A stretch of DNA of 64,000 nucleotides from contig NZ_CP079925.1 of the NCBI RefSeq assembly GCF_019355935.1, forward strand, positions 3,162,001 to 3,226,000, given 5' to 3'. Position numbers and translations under genes: made by a program. Under the pieces are notes generated by a model that ran no database searches, had not been told where the DNA came from, and saw only the letters and a program-made list of their open reading frames with translations. Source of the stretch: Comamonas sp. Y33R10-2 (GTDB lineage: Bacteria > Pseudomonadota > Gammaproteobacteria > Burkholderiales > Burkholderiaceae_C). Shown one piece after another: positions 8,178 to 16,699 of the stretch (positions within the stretch are counted from its first letter, which is position 1; the number at the start of each line of letters is the position of its first letter).

Positions 8178-9320
8178 TTACACAATCGTCAAATGCTCGG
8201 TACCGGCTGCCAAATCCAGTGTGCGCGCCCGCTGGCTGTTGAGCTTGATTTGCAGGCGCAGGTCGTTGACCGAGTCAGCGTTGCGCAAGGCATCTTCATA
8301 GGTGACGAGATTGGCCTCAAACAGGTCAAACAGAGCTTGGTCAAAGGTCTGCATACCTACGTTACGGCTCTTTTTCATGATCTCTTTGATTTCGGCTACT
8401 TCACCCTTGAAGATCAGGTCAGAGATCAACGGGGTGTTGAGCATCACCTCAATCGCGGCTACACGGCCCTTGCTGTCTTGCTTGGGCAGGAGGCGCTGTG
8501 ACACCAGGGCCCGCAGGTTCAGCGACAAGTCCATCAGCAACTGTGGGCGGCGTTCTTCAGGGAAGAAGTTGACGATACGGTCTAGCGCTTGGTTAGCGCT
8601 ATTGGCGTGCAGTGTGGCCAGACACAGGTGACCTGTTTCGGCAAAGGCCACGGCATGCTCCATGGTCTCGCGGTCGCGAATTTCGCCCATCAAAATCACA
8701 TCGGGTGCTTGGCGCAGCGTGTTCTTCAGCGCAGATTCCCAGCCCTCGGTATCCAGGCCCACTTCGCGCTGGGTAACGATGCAGTTCTTGTGTGGGTGCA
8801 CAAATTCCACCGGGTCTTCAATGGTGATGATGTGACCAAAGGAGTTTTCATTGCGCCAGTCCACCAAGGCGGCCAGCGTGGTGGATTTACCCGAGCCCGT
8901 GGCGCCAACCATGATGCACAGGCCGCGCTTGGTCATCGCCACTTCCTTGAGCACCTGAGGCACGCCTAAGCCATCAATCGTGGGCAAGGTGGAGGGAATG
9001 GTACGCAGCACCATGCCCACCTTGCCCTGCTGCACAAAGGCGTTGACACGAAAACGCCCCACACCAGCGGGCGAAATGGCGAAGTTGCACTCTTTGGTCA
9101 GCTCAAAGTCCGCAACTTGCTTGTCGTTCATAATTGAACGAGCCAGAGCCAAGGTGTGCAGCTGAGTCAGGGGCTGTGGCGATACCTTGGTTACCTTGCC
9201 ATCAATCTTGATGGCAGGAGGAAACTCTGAGGTGATGAACAAGTCACTGCCTTTGCGGCTGACCATGAGCTTGAGCAGATCGTTGATAAATTTACTGGCC
9301 TGATCGCGTTCCATGATCAC
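8178..9320 (-). CDS. pilU: type IV pilus accessory retraction ATPase PilU
   Basis: A 380-residue PilT-family hexameric ATPase that assists pilus retraction at the inner-membrane base. Visible are Walker A GATGSGKSTTLAALVDWRNE (about 139), the Asp box IEDPVEFVHPH, Walker B region APDVILMGEIRDRETMEHA, and the His box AETGHLCLATLHANSANQALDR. The long C-terminal region after LVSQRLLPKQ and its position downstream of pilT distinguish it from PilT. The start is ATG 9320, and 133 bases containing a stop-abutting repeat separate it from pilT. Confidence 0.95.
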   Translation of the reverse strand: MIMERDQASKFINDLLKLMVSRKGSDLFITSEFPPAIKIDGKVTKVSPQPLTQLHTLALARSIMNDKQVADFELTKECNFAISPAGVGRFRVNAFVQQGKVGMVLRTIPSTLPTIDGLGVPQVLKEVAMTKRGLCIMVGATGSGKSTTLAALVDWRNENSFGHIITIEDPVEFVHPHKNCIVTQREVGLDTEGWESALKNTLRQAPDVILMGEIRDRETMEHAVAFAETGHLCLATLHANSANQALDRIVNFFPEERRPQLLMDLSLNLRALVSQRLLPKQDSKGRVAAIEVMLNTPLISDLIFKGEVAEIKEIMKKSRNVGMQTFDQALFDLFEANLVTYEDALRNADSVNDLRLQIKLNSQRARTLDLAAGTEHLTIV

Positions 9321-9351
9321 TCCTAATGCAGTGGTTCATAACCACTGTCAA

Positions 9352-9453
9352 AAAACTGGCGCGGCCCAAACGAGAAACACCGAGCAAGGGCCGCCCCGCT
9401 GCGAAGGTGTTGCCCCCACAGGGGGAAGCGGCAAAGCCGCTCAGGGGGAAGCC
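9352..9453 (-). repeat. stop-abutting intergenic repeat, copy A (after pilT)
   Basis: This begins AAAACTGGCGCGGCCCAAA and ends CAGGGGGAAGCC directly against the pilT stop at 9454. It contains nested palindromes: AGCGGC-AAA-GCCGCT and CCCCC-ACA-GGGGG. Copy D at 58252 has the same order of blocks. In transcript orientation it follows the pilT stop and precedes pilU, so it could attenuate or stabilise pilT-pilU mRNA (inference). Confidence 0.8.
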
Positions 9454-10497
9454 TTATCCAGGAAAGTTTTCCGGAATCTTGGCCTTGCCGCGTGCTTCGG
9501 CTGGGCTAATCAGGTTGCGGCGCACCAAGTCGGTCAGGTTCTGATCCAGCGTTTGCATGCCTACGCTCTGGCTGGTCTGGATGGTGGAGTACATCTGCGC
9601 CACCTTGGCTTCGCGAATCAAGTTACGGATGGCGGGCGTAGCCAGCATGATCTCGTGCGCAGCGACTCGGCCTTGGCCATCCTTGGTCTTGCACAGCGTC
9701 TGCGAAATCACTGCCTGCAGCGATTCGGACAGCATGGCGCGAACCATTTCTTTTTCTTCGGCCGGGAATACGTCGATGATACGGTCGATGGTTTTTGCCG
9801 CTGACGAGGTGTGCAGCGTGCCAAACACCAGGTGGCCGGTTTCGGCCGCCGTCATGGCTAGGCGAATGGTTTCCAAGTCGCGCATTTCACCGACCAAAAT
9901 GGCGTCCGGATCTTCACGCAACGCAGATTTCAGCGCAGCGGCAAACGACAGCGTCATCGGCCCCACTTCACGCTGGTTGATCAGGCACTTCTTGGATTCG
10001 TGTACGAATTCGATGGGGTCTTCCACGGTCAGAATGTGGCCGTATTCGGTTTCATTCAGAAAGTTGACCATGGCCGCTAGCGTGGTGGACTTGCCCGAGC
10101 CGGTAGGGCCGGTTACCAACACCAAGCCGCGTGGCTTCAAAGCCAAGTCGCCAAAAATCTTGGGCGCGTTGAGCTGCTCTAGCGTCAGAATTTTGCTGGG
10201 AATGGTTCGAAACACGGCTGCCGCGCCGCGGTTTTGGTTGAAGGCGTTGACACGAAAACGGGCCAAACCTTCAATTTCAAACGAAAAGTCCACTTCCAGA
10301 AACTCTTCGTACTGCTTGCGCTGCGCATCACTCATGATGTCGTAGACCATGGCATGCACCGTCTTGTGGTCTAGCGCGTCGATGTTGATGCGGCGCACAT
10401 CCCCGTGGACGCGAATCATGGGCGGCAAGCCTGCCGACAAATGCAAGTCGGAAGCCTTGTTTTTGACACTAAATGCCAGCAATTGCGTGATATCCAC
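9454..10497 (-). CDS. pilT: type IV pilus retraction ATPase PilT
   Basis: A 347-residue retraction motor giving twitching motility. The N-terminal PAS-like domain opens with DITQLLAFSVKNKASDLHLS. Walker A GPTGSGKSTTLAAMVNFLNE is at about 130, the Asp box VEDPIEFVHESKKC at about 157, Walker B region PDAILVGEMRDLETIRLA at about 195, and the His box AETGHLVFGTLHTSSAAKT at about 217. The C-terminal AIRNLIREAK motif needed for retraction is present. The start ATG 10497 is 37 bases from the divergent yggS start, which is the usual pilT-yggS arrangement. Confidence 0.97.
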   Translation of the reverse strand: MDITQLLAFSVKNKASDLHLSAGLPPMIRVHGDVRRINIDALDHKTVHAMVYDIMSDAQRKQYEEFLEVDFSFEIEGLARFRVNAFNQNRGAAAVFRTIPSKILTLEQLNAPKIFGDLALKPRGLVLVTGPTGSGKSTTLAAMVNFLNETEYGHILTVEDPIEFVHESKKCLINQREVGPMTLSFAAALKSALREDPDAILVGEMRDLETIRLAMTAAETGHLVFGTLHTSSAAKTIDRIIDVFPAEEKEMVRAMLSESLQAVISQTLCKTKDGQGRVAAHEIMLATPAIRNLIREAKVAQMYSTIQTSQSVGMQTLDQNLTDLVRRNLISPAEARGKAKIPENFPG

Positions 10498-10534
10498 GGA
10501 GATCCCTCTCTAGTTTGATACTCTGGCGCCAATT

Positions 10535-11266
10535 ATGACGACGATTGAACTCAATCTGGGGCAGATTCATGCCCGCATGGCTGCAGCTTGTGCTCAGGCA
10601 AACCGTTGCGTGACATCGGTACAACTGCTGGCCGTTTCCAAAACCTTTGGCGCTGATGCGGTGCGCGAGGCGGTGCTCGCCGGCCAACGCAGCTTTGGCG
10701 AGAACTATATACAGGAGGCGGTAGAAAAAATTGCAGCGGTGCGCGCCATGCAGTTGGCTGGCGCAGAAGCCTTGGAATGGCACTGCATTGGCCCCATCCA
10801 AAGCAACAAGTCGCGGTTAGTGGCCGAGAACTTTGACTGGGCGCAGACCGTGGACCGGCTCAAGATTGCCGAGCGCTTGTCTGCCCAGCGGCCCGAGGGT
10901 ATGGCGCCGCTCAATATATGTATTCAGGTCAATGTGGATGGCGGCTCTACCAAATCGGGCGTAATGCCTGCGGATGTGCTGGCGCTGGCTGAAGCGATTG
11001 TGAAGCTGCCCCGTCTGGTGCTGCGCGGCGTTATGAGCATTCCGGATGACACTCCTGATTTTGAAGCGCAATGTGATCTACACAAAAGGGCTGCGGCCAT
11101 ATTTGATGCTATTAAAGCCAGTGCCATGCCGGGCTTGGAGCGCTTTGACACTTTGTCCATGGGTATGACGGGCGACCTAGAGGCTGCAGTAACAGCGGGC
11201 AGCACCATGGTGCGCGTTGGCAGTGGAATCTTTGGCAAACGCAGCTACGCAGCCGCAAGCCAATAA
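10535..11266 (+). CDS. YggS-family pyridoxal-phosphate homeostasis protein
   Basis: A 243-residue single-domain TIM-barrel PLP protein (PLPBP/YggS). The PLP lysine lies in LLAVSKTFGADAVREAV (about residue 37). Other family motifs are FGENYIQEA, WHCIGPIQSNKSR, CIQVNVDGGSTKSGV, LRGVMSIPDD and LSMGMTGDLEAAV-GSTMVRVGSGIFG at the C terminus. These proteins buffer free PLP and affect amino-acid pools, with no catalytic activity known. It is divergent from pilT. The segment FDAIKASAM near residue 190 is encoded by a sequence resembling the GCTATYAA interspersed motif. Confidence 0.96.
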   Translation: MTTIELNLGQIHARMAAACAQANRCVTSVQLLAVSKTFGADAVREAVLAGQRSFGENYIQEAVEKIAAVRAMQLAGAEALEWHCIGPIQSNKSRLVAENFDWAQTVDRLKIAERLSAQRPEGMAPLNICIQVNVDGGSTKSGVMPADVLALAEAIVKLPRLVLRGVMSIPDDTPDFEAQCDLHKRAAAIFDAIKASAMPGLERFDTLSMGMTGDLEAAVTAGSTMVRVGSGIFGKRSYAAASQ

Positions 11267-11389
11267 GCGCTCAGCGGCTATGTGGTAAGCGCTTTAAGCT
11301 CATGTTTTTGATAAAAAATCATATTTAACCTGATCTGAGATAGGCGCTCTTGCCGAATTTTCCCGCCGCTTTATGCAGCGCTTGCCTAA

Positions 11390-11512
11390 GAGCGGCTAAC
11401 ACAACCCAGTAAACCGAAGGTTTACGTTTGAGACGAGGCGCGAAGCCGCTGGCAGTACATTAGTACGACAAGGCAAAGCAACGACGTATCAAGGGTGGTG
11501 TTAGCGGCTCTA
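11390..11512. repeat. MITE-like hairpin element with imperfect terminal inverted repeats
   Basis: GAGCGGCTAACACAACCC (11390-11407) is an inverted match, 16 of 18, to GGGTGGTGTTAGCGGCTC (11493-11510). Inside are a second inverted pair AACC..GGTT and a core GCGAAGCCGCTGGCAGTAC...CAAGGCAAAGCAACGACG. The right end runs into the stop codon of the GNAT/Rnk fusion gene (stop TAG at 11510-11512). The core recurs at 21670-21750. Confidence 0.7.
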
Positions 11513-12421
11513 AAGGTGAAAATCCCCCGCCGCCTCCGGCTGGTAGAGCACCTTGTCGATGGAAATCCGACGGCAGCGGTTGGACACGCGCCAATCGATG
11601 GCATCGCCTTCCTTGTAGCCAAGGATTGCGGTGCCAAGGTCCGAGCAGACGGAGACATTGCCCGCCTGGCCATCGGCGTCTTCGGGGTAGACCAAAGCTA
11701 CCTCGAGCGCTTGGTCGTCTAGCCTGAGTAGTGCCCGTGAGTTCATCGTGACCACGTCCGGTGCCACGCGCTGCGGCTCGACGAGGATTGCGCGCTCGAC
11801 TTCATGCTCCAGGTCCACGACCGTGGGGCCACGTTCGACCCCGATCAGGCTCAGCAGCCGGGCCTTGTCGATCTCCGTGACGTACAGCGCTGACGTGTCT
11901 ACGCCAACCCCTTCGCGCAGCAAGCGCAGGTAGTTGCCTGCGCTTAGCGATAGCGACTGGGTGGTACTCGACTCGCTGTCGAGCAGGAAGCCCGAGCGCA
12001 TGAAGGCCTTGAGCGAGCGCGTGTTCTGTGTGTGAATTTTGGCGATCAGCCGCTCGGCGCGCATATCGAAGAAGGCCAGCTTCAGGCCTTCGCGCAAGGC
12101 ACTGCTGCCCAGCTTGCGCCCCCAGTTGTCACGCTCGCCGATGACCAGCACGATCTCGCAGTCCGCGCCGGTCTTGATCAGCCGCACAAAGCCCACGGGT
12201 CGGTCATCGCCGTCGTAGGCCATGAAGAAGCGGCCACCGCGGTTGAACAGGTGCGTGAGAATGGGGAGTTGAACCCGCTGCAGCACTTGGGAGATGCTGC
12301 GCGAGACATCACGGGAATCGCTGAGGAACTGGACGACGCTTTCGTCTTCCAGCCAGTCCATAAGGTTTAGCGCATGGGTCCGCGTGATCTCCGGACACAG
12401 CGCAATGAAAGGCTTGCTCAT
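11510..12421 (-). CDS. GNAT acetyltransferase fused to Rnk/GreA-type C-terminal domain
   Basis: A 303-residue two-domain protein. Residues 1-165 are a GNAT acyltransferase: WLEDESVVQFLSDSRDVSRS, GRFFMAYDGDDRPVGFVRL, the acetyl-CoA loop ERDNWGRKLGSSALREGL, and NTRSLKAFMRSGF. Residues from about 185 on match the Rnk/GreA-GreB C-terminal family: VTEIDKARLLSLI, LEHEVERAILVEPQRV, VVTMNSRALLRLDD, VSVCSDLGTAILGYKEGD and WRVSNRCRRISIDKVLYQPEA. The start was set at ATG 12421; longer reading upstream lacks family similarity. Rnk domains bind RNA polymerase near the secondary channel, so the fusion suggests an acetyltransferase tethered to transcription (inference). Its 3' end coincides with a repeat. 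Confidence 0.85.
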   Translation of the reverse strand: MSKPFIALCPEITRTHALNLMDWLEDESVVQFLSDSRDVSRSISQVLQRVQLPILTHLFNRGGRFFMAYDGDDRPVGFVRLIKTGADCEIVLVIGERDNWGRKLGSSALREGLKLAFFDMRAERLIAKIHTQNTRSLKAFMRSGFLLDSESSTTQSLSLSAGNYLRLLREGVGVDTSALYVTEIDKARLLSLIGVERGPTVVDLEHEVERAILVEPQRVAPDVVTMNSRALLRLDDQALEVALVYPEDADGQAGNVSVCSDLGTAILGYKEGDAIDWRVSNRCRRISIDKVLYQPEAAGDFHL

Positions 12422-12728
12422 CTTCACCACAATTGGTTGCAAGGATGAAAGCCCTTCATGGCCGCCGCGGCCATGACGGTTCTTTCGAGGAAGGATCAAT
12501 CGTATCGGCCCTGCCGCCTCGCTGCACAGCCCGGCGCGCAAAGCCGCACTGTGGGGTGCGACAAACACCCGCAGTTACCTGCTCAAGAACTTTTGCATTA
12601 ACTTCATTCGGACTGGAAAAATGGCGCAGCGCTGATCTTGCCGCGGCTCATCCATCTAAGCTGGTGGATGACATTTTCACTACCGCACTTCGTACTAAAG
12701 TCTAAGCTTTATTTTTAAGCGCATACCT
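12422..12728. other. intergenic region upstream of the GNAT/Rnk gene and FKBP gene
   Basis: This 307-base divergent intergenic region holds no convincing gene; the short open frames in it lack family motifs and ribosome-binding sites. It should contain promoters for both flanking genes. An AT-rich stretch just before the FKBP start (about 12695-12728) is the likeliest rightward promoter, but I see no strong -35/-10 pair. Confidence 0.5.
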
Positions 12729-13139
12729 ATGAAAAAAATCGCATCCGCCCTTTGCGTCGTGTTTGCCATGATCTCGGGCGAAGCTGCTCAGGCTGCTCCA
12801 GTTACCACCGCTAGCGGCCTGATCTATGAAAGCCAGGTCGAGGGCGCAGGCCCCAGCCCCAAGGCAACGGACACCGTCAAGGTGCATTACCGTGGCTACT
12901 TTCCAGATACCGGCAAAGAGTTCGATAGCTCGTACGCACGCAAGCAGCCCATCGAGTTTCCGCTCAACGGCGTAATTGCTTGCTGGACTGAAGGTGTGCA
13001 AAAAATGAAGGTGGGCGGCAAGGCCAAGTTCACCTGCCCGCCAAGCATTGCCTACGGCGCCCGAGGCGCTGGCCGCGCTGTGCCGCCCAATGCCACGCTG
13101 AACTTTGATCTGGAACTGCTGGGCATTCAGGGGCGCTGA
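12729..13139 (+). CDS. exported FKBP-type peptidyl-prolyl cis-trans isomerase
   Basis: A 136-residue protein with a cleavable signal peptide (MKKIASALCVVFAMISGEAAQA, cut likely before residue 24) and one FKBP domain. The domain shows VKVHYRGYFPDTGKEFDSS, IEFPLNGVIACWTEG, MKVGGKAKFTCPPSIAYG and PPNATLNFDLELLGI. It would isomerise prolyl bonds of periplasmic proteins. It lacks the N-terminal dimerisation domain of FkpA, so it is a minimal FKBP. Its stop is 4 bases from the convergent norR stop and no terminator separates them. Confidence 0.94.
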   Translation: MKKIASALCVVFAMISGEAAQAAPVTTASGLIYESQVEGAGPSPKATDTVKVHYRGYFPDTGKEFDSSYARKQPIEFPLNGVIACWTEGVQKMKVGGKAKFTCPPSIAYGARGAGRAVPPNATLNFDLELLGIQGR

Positions 13140-13143
13140 TTTT

Positions 13144-14727
13144 TCAGGGGCTATTGATTTCAAGCCGCTTGGCCAGCCGCTGCAAATTGGCGCGATCCAG
13201 TTGCAGCTCACGCGCCGCCGCAGCCCAGCTGCCGTGGTGGCGCGTCAGACTGGCATTAACCAGTTCGCGCTCATAGGCGGTGACTGCATCTCGCAGGCCG
13301 GCTTGGGGCACGGGTAGCGGCAGAGCCGTCGTGGCTTGTGGTTGAGGCGCTGCCGCAGTGGCTTGTGGCTTGTCCCAGAGGTCGGCGACGCCCAAAGTCA
13401 CAATGCGCAGCCTGCCGTTGGCTCGGCCCGCGCTGCCGTCGTTGCGGCTTAATGCCTTGAGCACGGCGCGGCTAATCAAGTGCTCCAGCTCGCGCACATT
13501 GCCAGTCCAGCGGTGGGTCAGCAAAGCCGCTTGCGCAGCGGCATCTAGACGCAGGCCGCCCAGTTTGAGTCGCGAGCGATTCTCTTCGAGAAAATAGCCG
13601 GCCAGCTGCAGCACATCGCTGTCACGCTGGCGCAGCGGCGGCACATTGAGCGGATAGACATTGAGCCGGTGATAGAAGTCCGCGCGCATGCGCCCGGCGC
13701 TGACTTCCGCTGCCAGATCGCGGTTGGTGGCCGCAATCACGCGCACATCCACATGGTGCTCCCGGTCCGAACCCAGGCGTTGCAGCTGCCCGCTTTGCAG
13801 CACGCGCAGCAGCTTGGCCTGCACAGGCAGCGAAAGCTCGCCCACTTCATCCAGAAAAAGCGTGCCCTGATGCGCCTGCTCGAACTTGCCGCTGCGCTCG
13901 GTCAGGGCGCCGGTAAAGGCGCCGCGCACATGGCCGAATAGCTCGCTTTCCACCAAGTTGTCTGGCAGGGCTGCGCAGTTGATGCTGACCATGGGCTTGC
14001 CCGCGCGGCCTGACTGTGCGTGTACGGCCTGCGCCACCAGCTCTTTGCCGGTGCCGGTTTCTCCGGTGATGAGCACGCTGAGGTCACTGGCCGCGACGAG
14101 AGCTATGTCTTTTTGCAGCTGGCGCATGGCGGGGCTTGAGCCCTGCAAGCCGCGTTCAGGCGCTGTTGGGGTGCTGGCGGTATGGCTGGCGCCACGTGCG
14201 ATTTGAGACAGCTGGTGCACGCGCTCTGCCGTGGCCACGGTGGCTGCTGCCAGATTGCTGAATGCCTGCAGCATGGCCAGCGCCGCCGGGTCGGCAAAGC
14301 GCCCGGGCTCAAGCGCATCCAGCGTCAGCAGACCCCAGGGCATGCCGCCTAGCTGCAGCACGCAGCCCATGCAGTCGTGCACATGCAACTCGGTAATGGT
14401 CTGGCCTTTGTGGGCGATCAGACCGTCGTAGGGGTCGGGCAGGGGGCTGTCAGGCTCAAAGCGCATGGCCTGACCGGCGGCCAGCAATTGGGCAAAGCGC
14501 GGGTGCTCGGCCAGCCTAAAGCGGCGCCCCAGCGTATCGGGCATCAAGCCATCAATCGCCATGGGGTGCAGCCATTCGCCTTCTAGTTTCAGCAGGGCCA
14601 CGGCATCGGCAGGCAGCAGATTGCGCAATGCGGCCAGCAGGCGGCGCAGGCGCTCGCGTTCGCTCAGGTCCTGCGCCAGATCGGCAATCAACGGGCTGAC
14701 GGCATTGAGTATGTGGGATGTTGTCAT
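13144..14727 (-). CDS. norR: nitric-oxide-responsive sigma-54 activator NorR
   Basis: A 527-residue enhancer-binding protein. The N-terminal GAF domain (about 20-165), which in NorR carries the NO-sensing non-haem iron, includes [18 protein letters not shown]. The AAA+ domain has Walker [11 protein letters not shown], the sigma-54 contact loop GAFTGA, Walker [12 protein letters not shown] and ATNRDL. The C-terminal Fis-type helix-turn-helix reads [21 protein letters not shown] 14727 is preferred over an upstream TTG at 14748. The gene is divergent from hmp with three GT-N7-AC sites between, exactly the expected NorR arrangement. Confidence 0.95.
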   Translation of the reverse strand: MTTSHILNAVSPLIADLAQDLSERERLRRLLAALRNLLPADAVALLKLEGEWLHPMAIDGLMPDTLGRRFRLAEHPRFAQLLAAGQAMRFEPDSPLPDPYDGLIAHKGQTITELHVHDCMGCVLQLGGMPWGLLTLDALEPGRFADPAALAMLQAFSNLAAATVATAERVHQLSQIARGASHTASTPTAPERGLQGSSPAMRQLQKDIALVAASDLSVLITGETGTGKELVAQAVHAQSGRAGKPMVSINCAALPDNLVESELFGHVRGAFTGALTERSGKFEQAHQGTLFLDEVGELSLPVQAKLLRVLQSGQLQRLGSDREHHVDVRVIAATNRDLAAEVSAGRMRADFYHRLNVYPLNVPPLRQRDSDVLQLAGYFLEENRSRLKLGGLRLDAAAQAALLTHRWTGNVRELEHLISRAVLKALSRNDGSAGRANGRLRIVTLGVADLWDKPQATAAAPQPQATTALPLPVPQAGLRDAVTAYERELVNASLTRHHGSWAAAARELQLDRANLQRLAKRLEINSP

Positions 14728-14779
14728 AACGACATCAATGAGGGTCAATAAGACTGCTTTTGTTAGATGTCATATTGAC
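14723..14779 (+). promoter_or_regulatory. three NorR-type enhancer sites (GT-N7-AC)
   Basis: GTCATAACGAC (14723-14733), GTCAATAAGAC (14744-14754) and GTCATATTGAC (14769-14779) all fit the NorR core GT-N7-AC. They share GTCA at the left and GAC at the right and are spaced 21 and 25 bases apart, about 70 to 125 bases upstream of the predicted hmp transcription start. Three sites are also needed at the E. coli norVW promoter. The first overlaps the norR start codon, so NorR may also repress itself (inference). Confidence 0.8.
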
Positions 14780-14819
14780 TCATATTTTCACAAGCCATTA
14801 TTTTACAGTGGTCTTGAAG

Positions 14820-14837
14820 CTGGCATGTAGCTTGCAT
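14820..14837 (+). promoter_or_regulatory. sigma-54 promoter of hmp
   Basis: TGGCATGTAGCTTGCAT (14821-14837) has the -24 GG and -12 GC separated by exactly 10 bases, with TTGCAT at the -12 element. It lies 50 bases upstream of the hmp ATG and downstream of the three NorR-type sites. The third position of the -24 block is CAT and not CAC. Confidence 0.85.
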
Positions 14838-14886
14838 AAATCAGATCAAACCTTGCAGATGGCAAGGCCGTCATCAGGAGATTTGC

Positions 14887-16065
14887 ATGCTTACCGAACG
14901 TCAACGCGAGATTGTCAAAGCCACCGTACCACTGCTGGAAACCGGCGGCGAGGCGCTGACCACCCATTTCTACAAAATCATGCTGGCCGAGCACCCAGAA
15001 GTGCGCCCGCTGTTCAACCAGGCGCACCAGCAAAGCGGTGCCCAGCCACGTGCGCTGGCCCACAGTGTGCTGATGTACGCCAAGAACATTGACCGTCTGG
15101 AAAATCTGGGCAGCCTGCCCGCGCAAATCATCAACAAGCATGTGGCGCTGCAGGTGCAGGCCGAGCATTACCCGGTTGTGGGCGCCTGCTTGCTGCGCGC
15201 CATTCGCGAGGTGCTGGGCGCCGAGATCGCCACCGATGAGGTGATCTCCGCCTGGGCAGCCGCCTATCAACAGCTGGCCGATATTCTGATTGGTGCAGAG
15301 CGTGCGGTGTACGAGCAGACTGCAGCGGCCGAAGGCGGCTGGCGCGGTGGTCGAAACTTCAAGGTCGTGCAAAAACAGGCCGAGTCTGCCGAGATCACCT
15401 CGTTCTATCTGGAGCCCGTGGATGGTGGTGCCGTCATCACCCACCAGCCCGGCCAGTACATTGGCCTGCGCATGGTGGTGGATGGCGTGGAGCAGCGCCG
15501 CAACTACTCGCTGTCGGCGGCCAGCAATGGCAAGAGCTACCGCATCAGCGTCAAGCGCGAGGCAGGCGGCAAGGTCTCCAGCTATCTGCATGACAGCATT
15601 CACGTGGGCGATACGCTGGAGCTGTTCCCGCCCGCAGGCCACTTCACGCTGCAAAGCAATGCCAAGCCACTGGTGCTGATCAGCGGCGGCGTGGGCATCA
15701 CGCCCACTCTGCCCATGCTACAGGCCGCGCTGCCCACGGGCCGCGAGATCACCTTCATCCACTGCGCACGCGATCGCGGTGTGCACGCCTTCCGTGAGAA
15801 AATTGATGCGCTGGTCGCAGCCAATGAGCAGCTGACACGCCGTTACTGCTATGACAAGGCAACCGCTGGCGATGAGGTCGATGCGCAAGGCCTGCTGAGC
15901 ACCGAGCAACTGGCCGAGTGGCTGCCCGAGTCGCGTGATGCCGATGTCTACTTCCTGGGCCCACGCGGCTTTATGCGCAGCGTCAAGCAATCGCTGAGCA
16001 CTCTGGGTGTGCCCGATGCACAGGTGCATTACGAGTTCTTTGGCCCCGCGGAGGCACTGGCCTGA
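14887..16065 (+). CDS. hmp: flavohaemoprotein, nitric oxide dioxygenase
   Basis: A 392-residue cytoplasmic enzyme that oxidises NO with O2 to nitrate, using haem, FAD and NAD(P)H. The globin domain (1-140) has the B10 Tyr29 (HFYKIM), proximal His85 (INKHVALQVQ) and Tyr95 (AEHYPVVG) at the positions known for E. coli Hmp. The FAD domain follows with QPGQYIGLRM and RRNYSLSAAS. The NAD domain shows LISGGVGITPTLPML and the C-terminal YFLGPRGFMRSVK-HYEFFGP. Upstream sigma-54 promoter and NorR-type sites indicate NO induction. Confidence 0.97.
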   Translation: MLTERQREIVKATVPLLETGGEALTTHFYKIMLAEHPEVRPLFNQAHQQSGAQPRALAHSVLMYAKNIDRLENLGSLPAQIINKHVALQVQAEHYPVVGACLLRAIREVLGAEIATDEVISAWAAAYQQLADILIGAERAVYEQTAAAEGGWRGGRNFKVVQKQAESAEITSFYLEPVDGGAVITHQPGQYIGLRMVVDGVEQRRNYSLSAASNGKSYRISVKREAGGKVSSYLHDSIHVGDTLELFPPAGHFTLQSNAKPLVLISGGVGITPTLPMLQAALPTGREITFIHCARDRGVHAFREKIDALVAANEQLTRRYCYDKATAGDEVDAQGLLSTEQLAEWLPESRDADVYFLGPRGFMRSVKQSLSTLGVPDAQVHYEFFGPAEALA

Positions 16066-16082
16066 TCGACGGATTGCTCATT

Positions 16083-16171
16083 AAAAAAGAGCTGCTTGCG
16101 CTTGGTATTACTGGGTTTTGATACTTAAAGCATCTGAAACCTATGTAAATCCAGCGCAAACAGCTCTTTTT
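16083..16171. terminator. long-loop hairpin terminator between hmp and DUF3297 gene
   Basis: AAAAAAGAGCTGCTTGCGCTTGG is written here only in part: the left arm GAGCTGCTTGCGCT (from 16089) pairs with AGCGCAAACAGCTC (16153-16166), with A6 on the left and T5 on the right and a loop of about 50 bases. The left arm matches the AT-rich interspersed motif also found at 59214-59262. Confidence 0.65.
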
Positions 16172-16200
16172 ATTGATGCGGAGACTTGGCTAATTGCTCT

Positions 16201-16308
16201 TTAAATTGGGCGATCACCCAGTGAGAGACATTGAGCAAGGGCCGCCCTGCAGCGAGGGGGTCGTTCCCCTCCCGAAGAGAGAGGCGGGAAGGCGCGCAGC
16301 GCTTCTGG
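16201..16308 (-). repeat. stop-abutting intergenic repeat, copy B (after DUF3297 gene)
   Basis: It carries the family blocks TTGAGCAAGGGCCGCCCTGC and AGCGAGGGGGTCGTTCCCCT, but its stop-proximal part has diverged to GAGAGGCGGGAAGGCGCGCAG. It ends about 5 bases from the stop of the DUF3297 gene at 16313. Orientation relative to the gene matches the other copies. Confidence 0.65.
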
Positions 16309-16312
16309 CGAC

Positions 16313-16558
16313 TTAACGGTAATACGCTTCGACCGTACCCTTGATCTTGATCAGCAAAGGCTTGCCCTTGCGGTCGATGGCCTTGGCGTGAGGGATCTTG
16401 ACCCAGCCTTCGCTGACACAGTATTCCTCGACGTCGAAACGGTCAGTGCCGTTGAAGCGGATGCCGATGTCATGCTCGAACACGGCGGCCACATGGTGGG
16501 GGCTGCGGGGGTCGATGGACAAGTGGTCTGGCAGTTCGGGGCGGGTTGCGTCGGTCAT
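16313..16558 (-). CDS. DUF3297 family protein
   Basis: An 81-residue protein with the DUF3297 pattern: LPDHLSIDPRSPHHVAAVFEHD, GIRFNGTDRFDVEEYCVSEGW and the C-terminal GKPLLIKIKGTVEAYY. The family is short and has no established role. ATG 16558 was selected because it gives the usual family length and starts MTDATRPELPDHL; an upstream in-frame ATG adds a segment with no similarity. It is alone between hmp and the divergent DUF445 gene. Confidence 0.88.
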   Translation of the reverse strand: MTDATRPELPDHLSIDPRSPHHVAAVFEHDIGIRFNGTDRFDVEEYCVSEGWVKIPHAKAIDRKGKPLLIKIKGTVEAYYR

Positions 16559-16699
16559 GGTTTTTGGAAAGTCAGGGAAAACAAGGTCGCTATTTTCGGC
16601 GTATTTGCAAAAGCCTGTCTTCGGCCTTTGCAATGCTGCAGGTCATAGGATGACTCTTACTCGGGCCGCACCGCATAGTCGCAGCCGCCTGACTCGCCT

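Noticed and set aside
12433..12705. A 90-codon rightward frame between the GNAT/Rnk gene and the FKBP gene
   Set aside because: No conserved motif, Arg-rich random composition, no ribosome-binding site, and it overlaps the promoter region.
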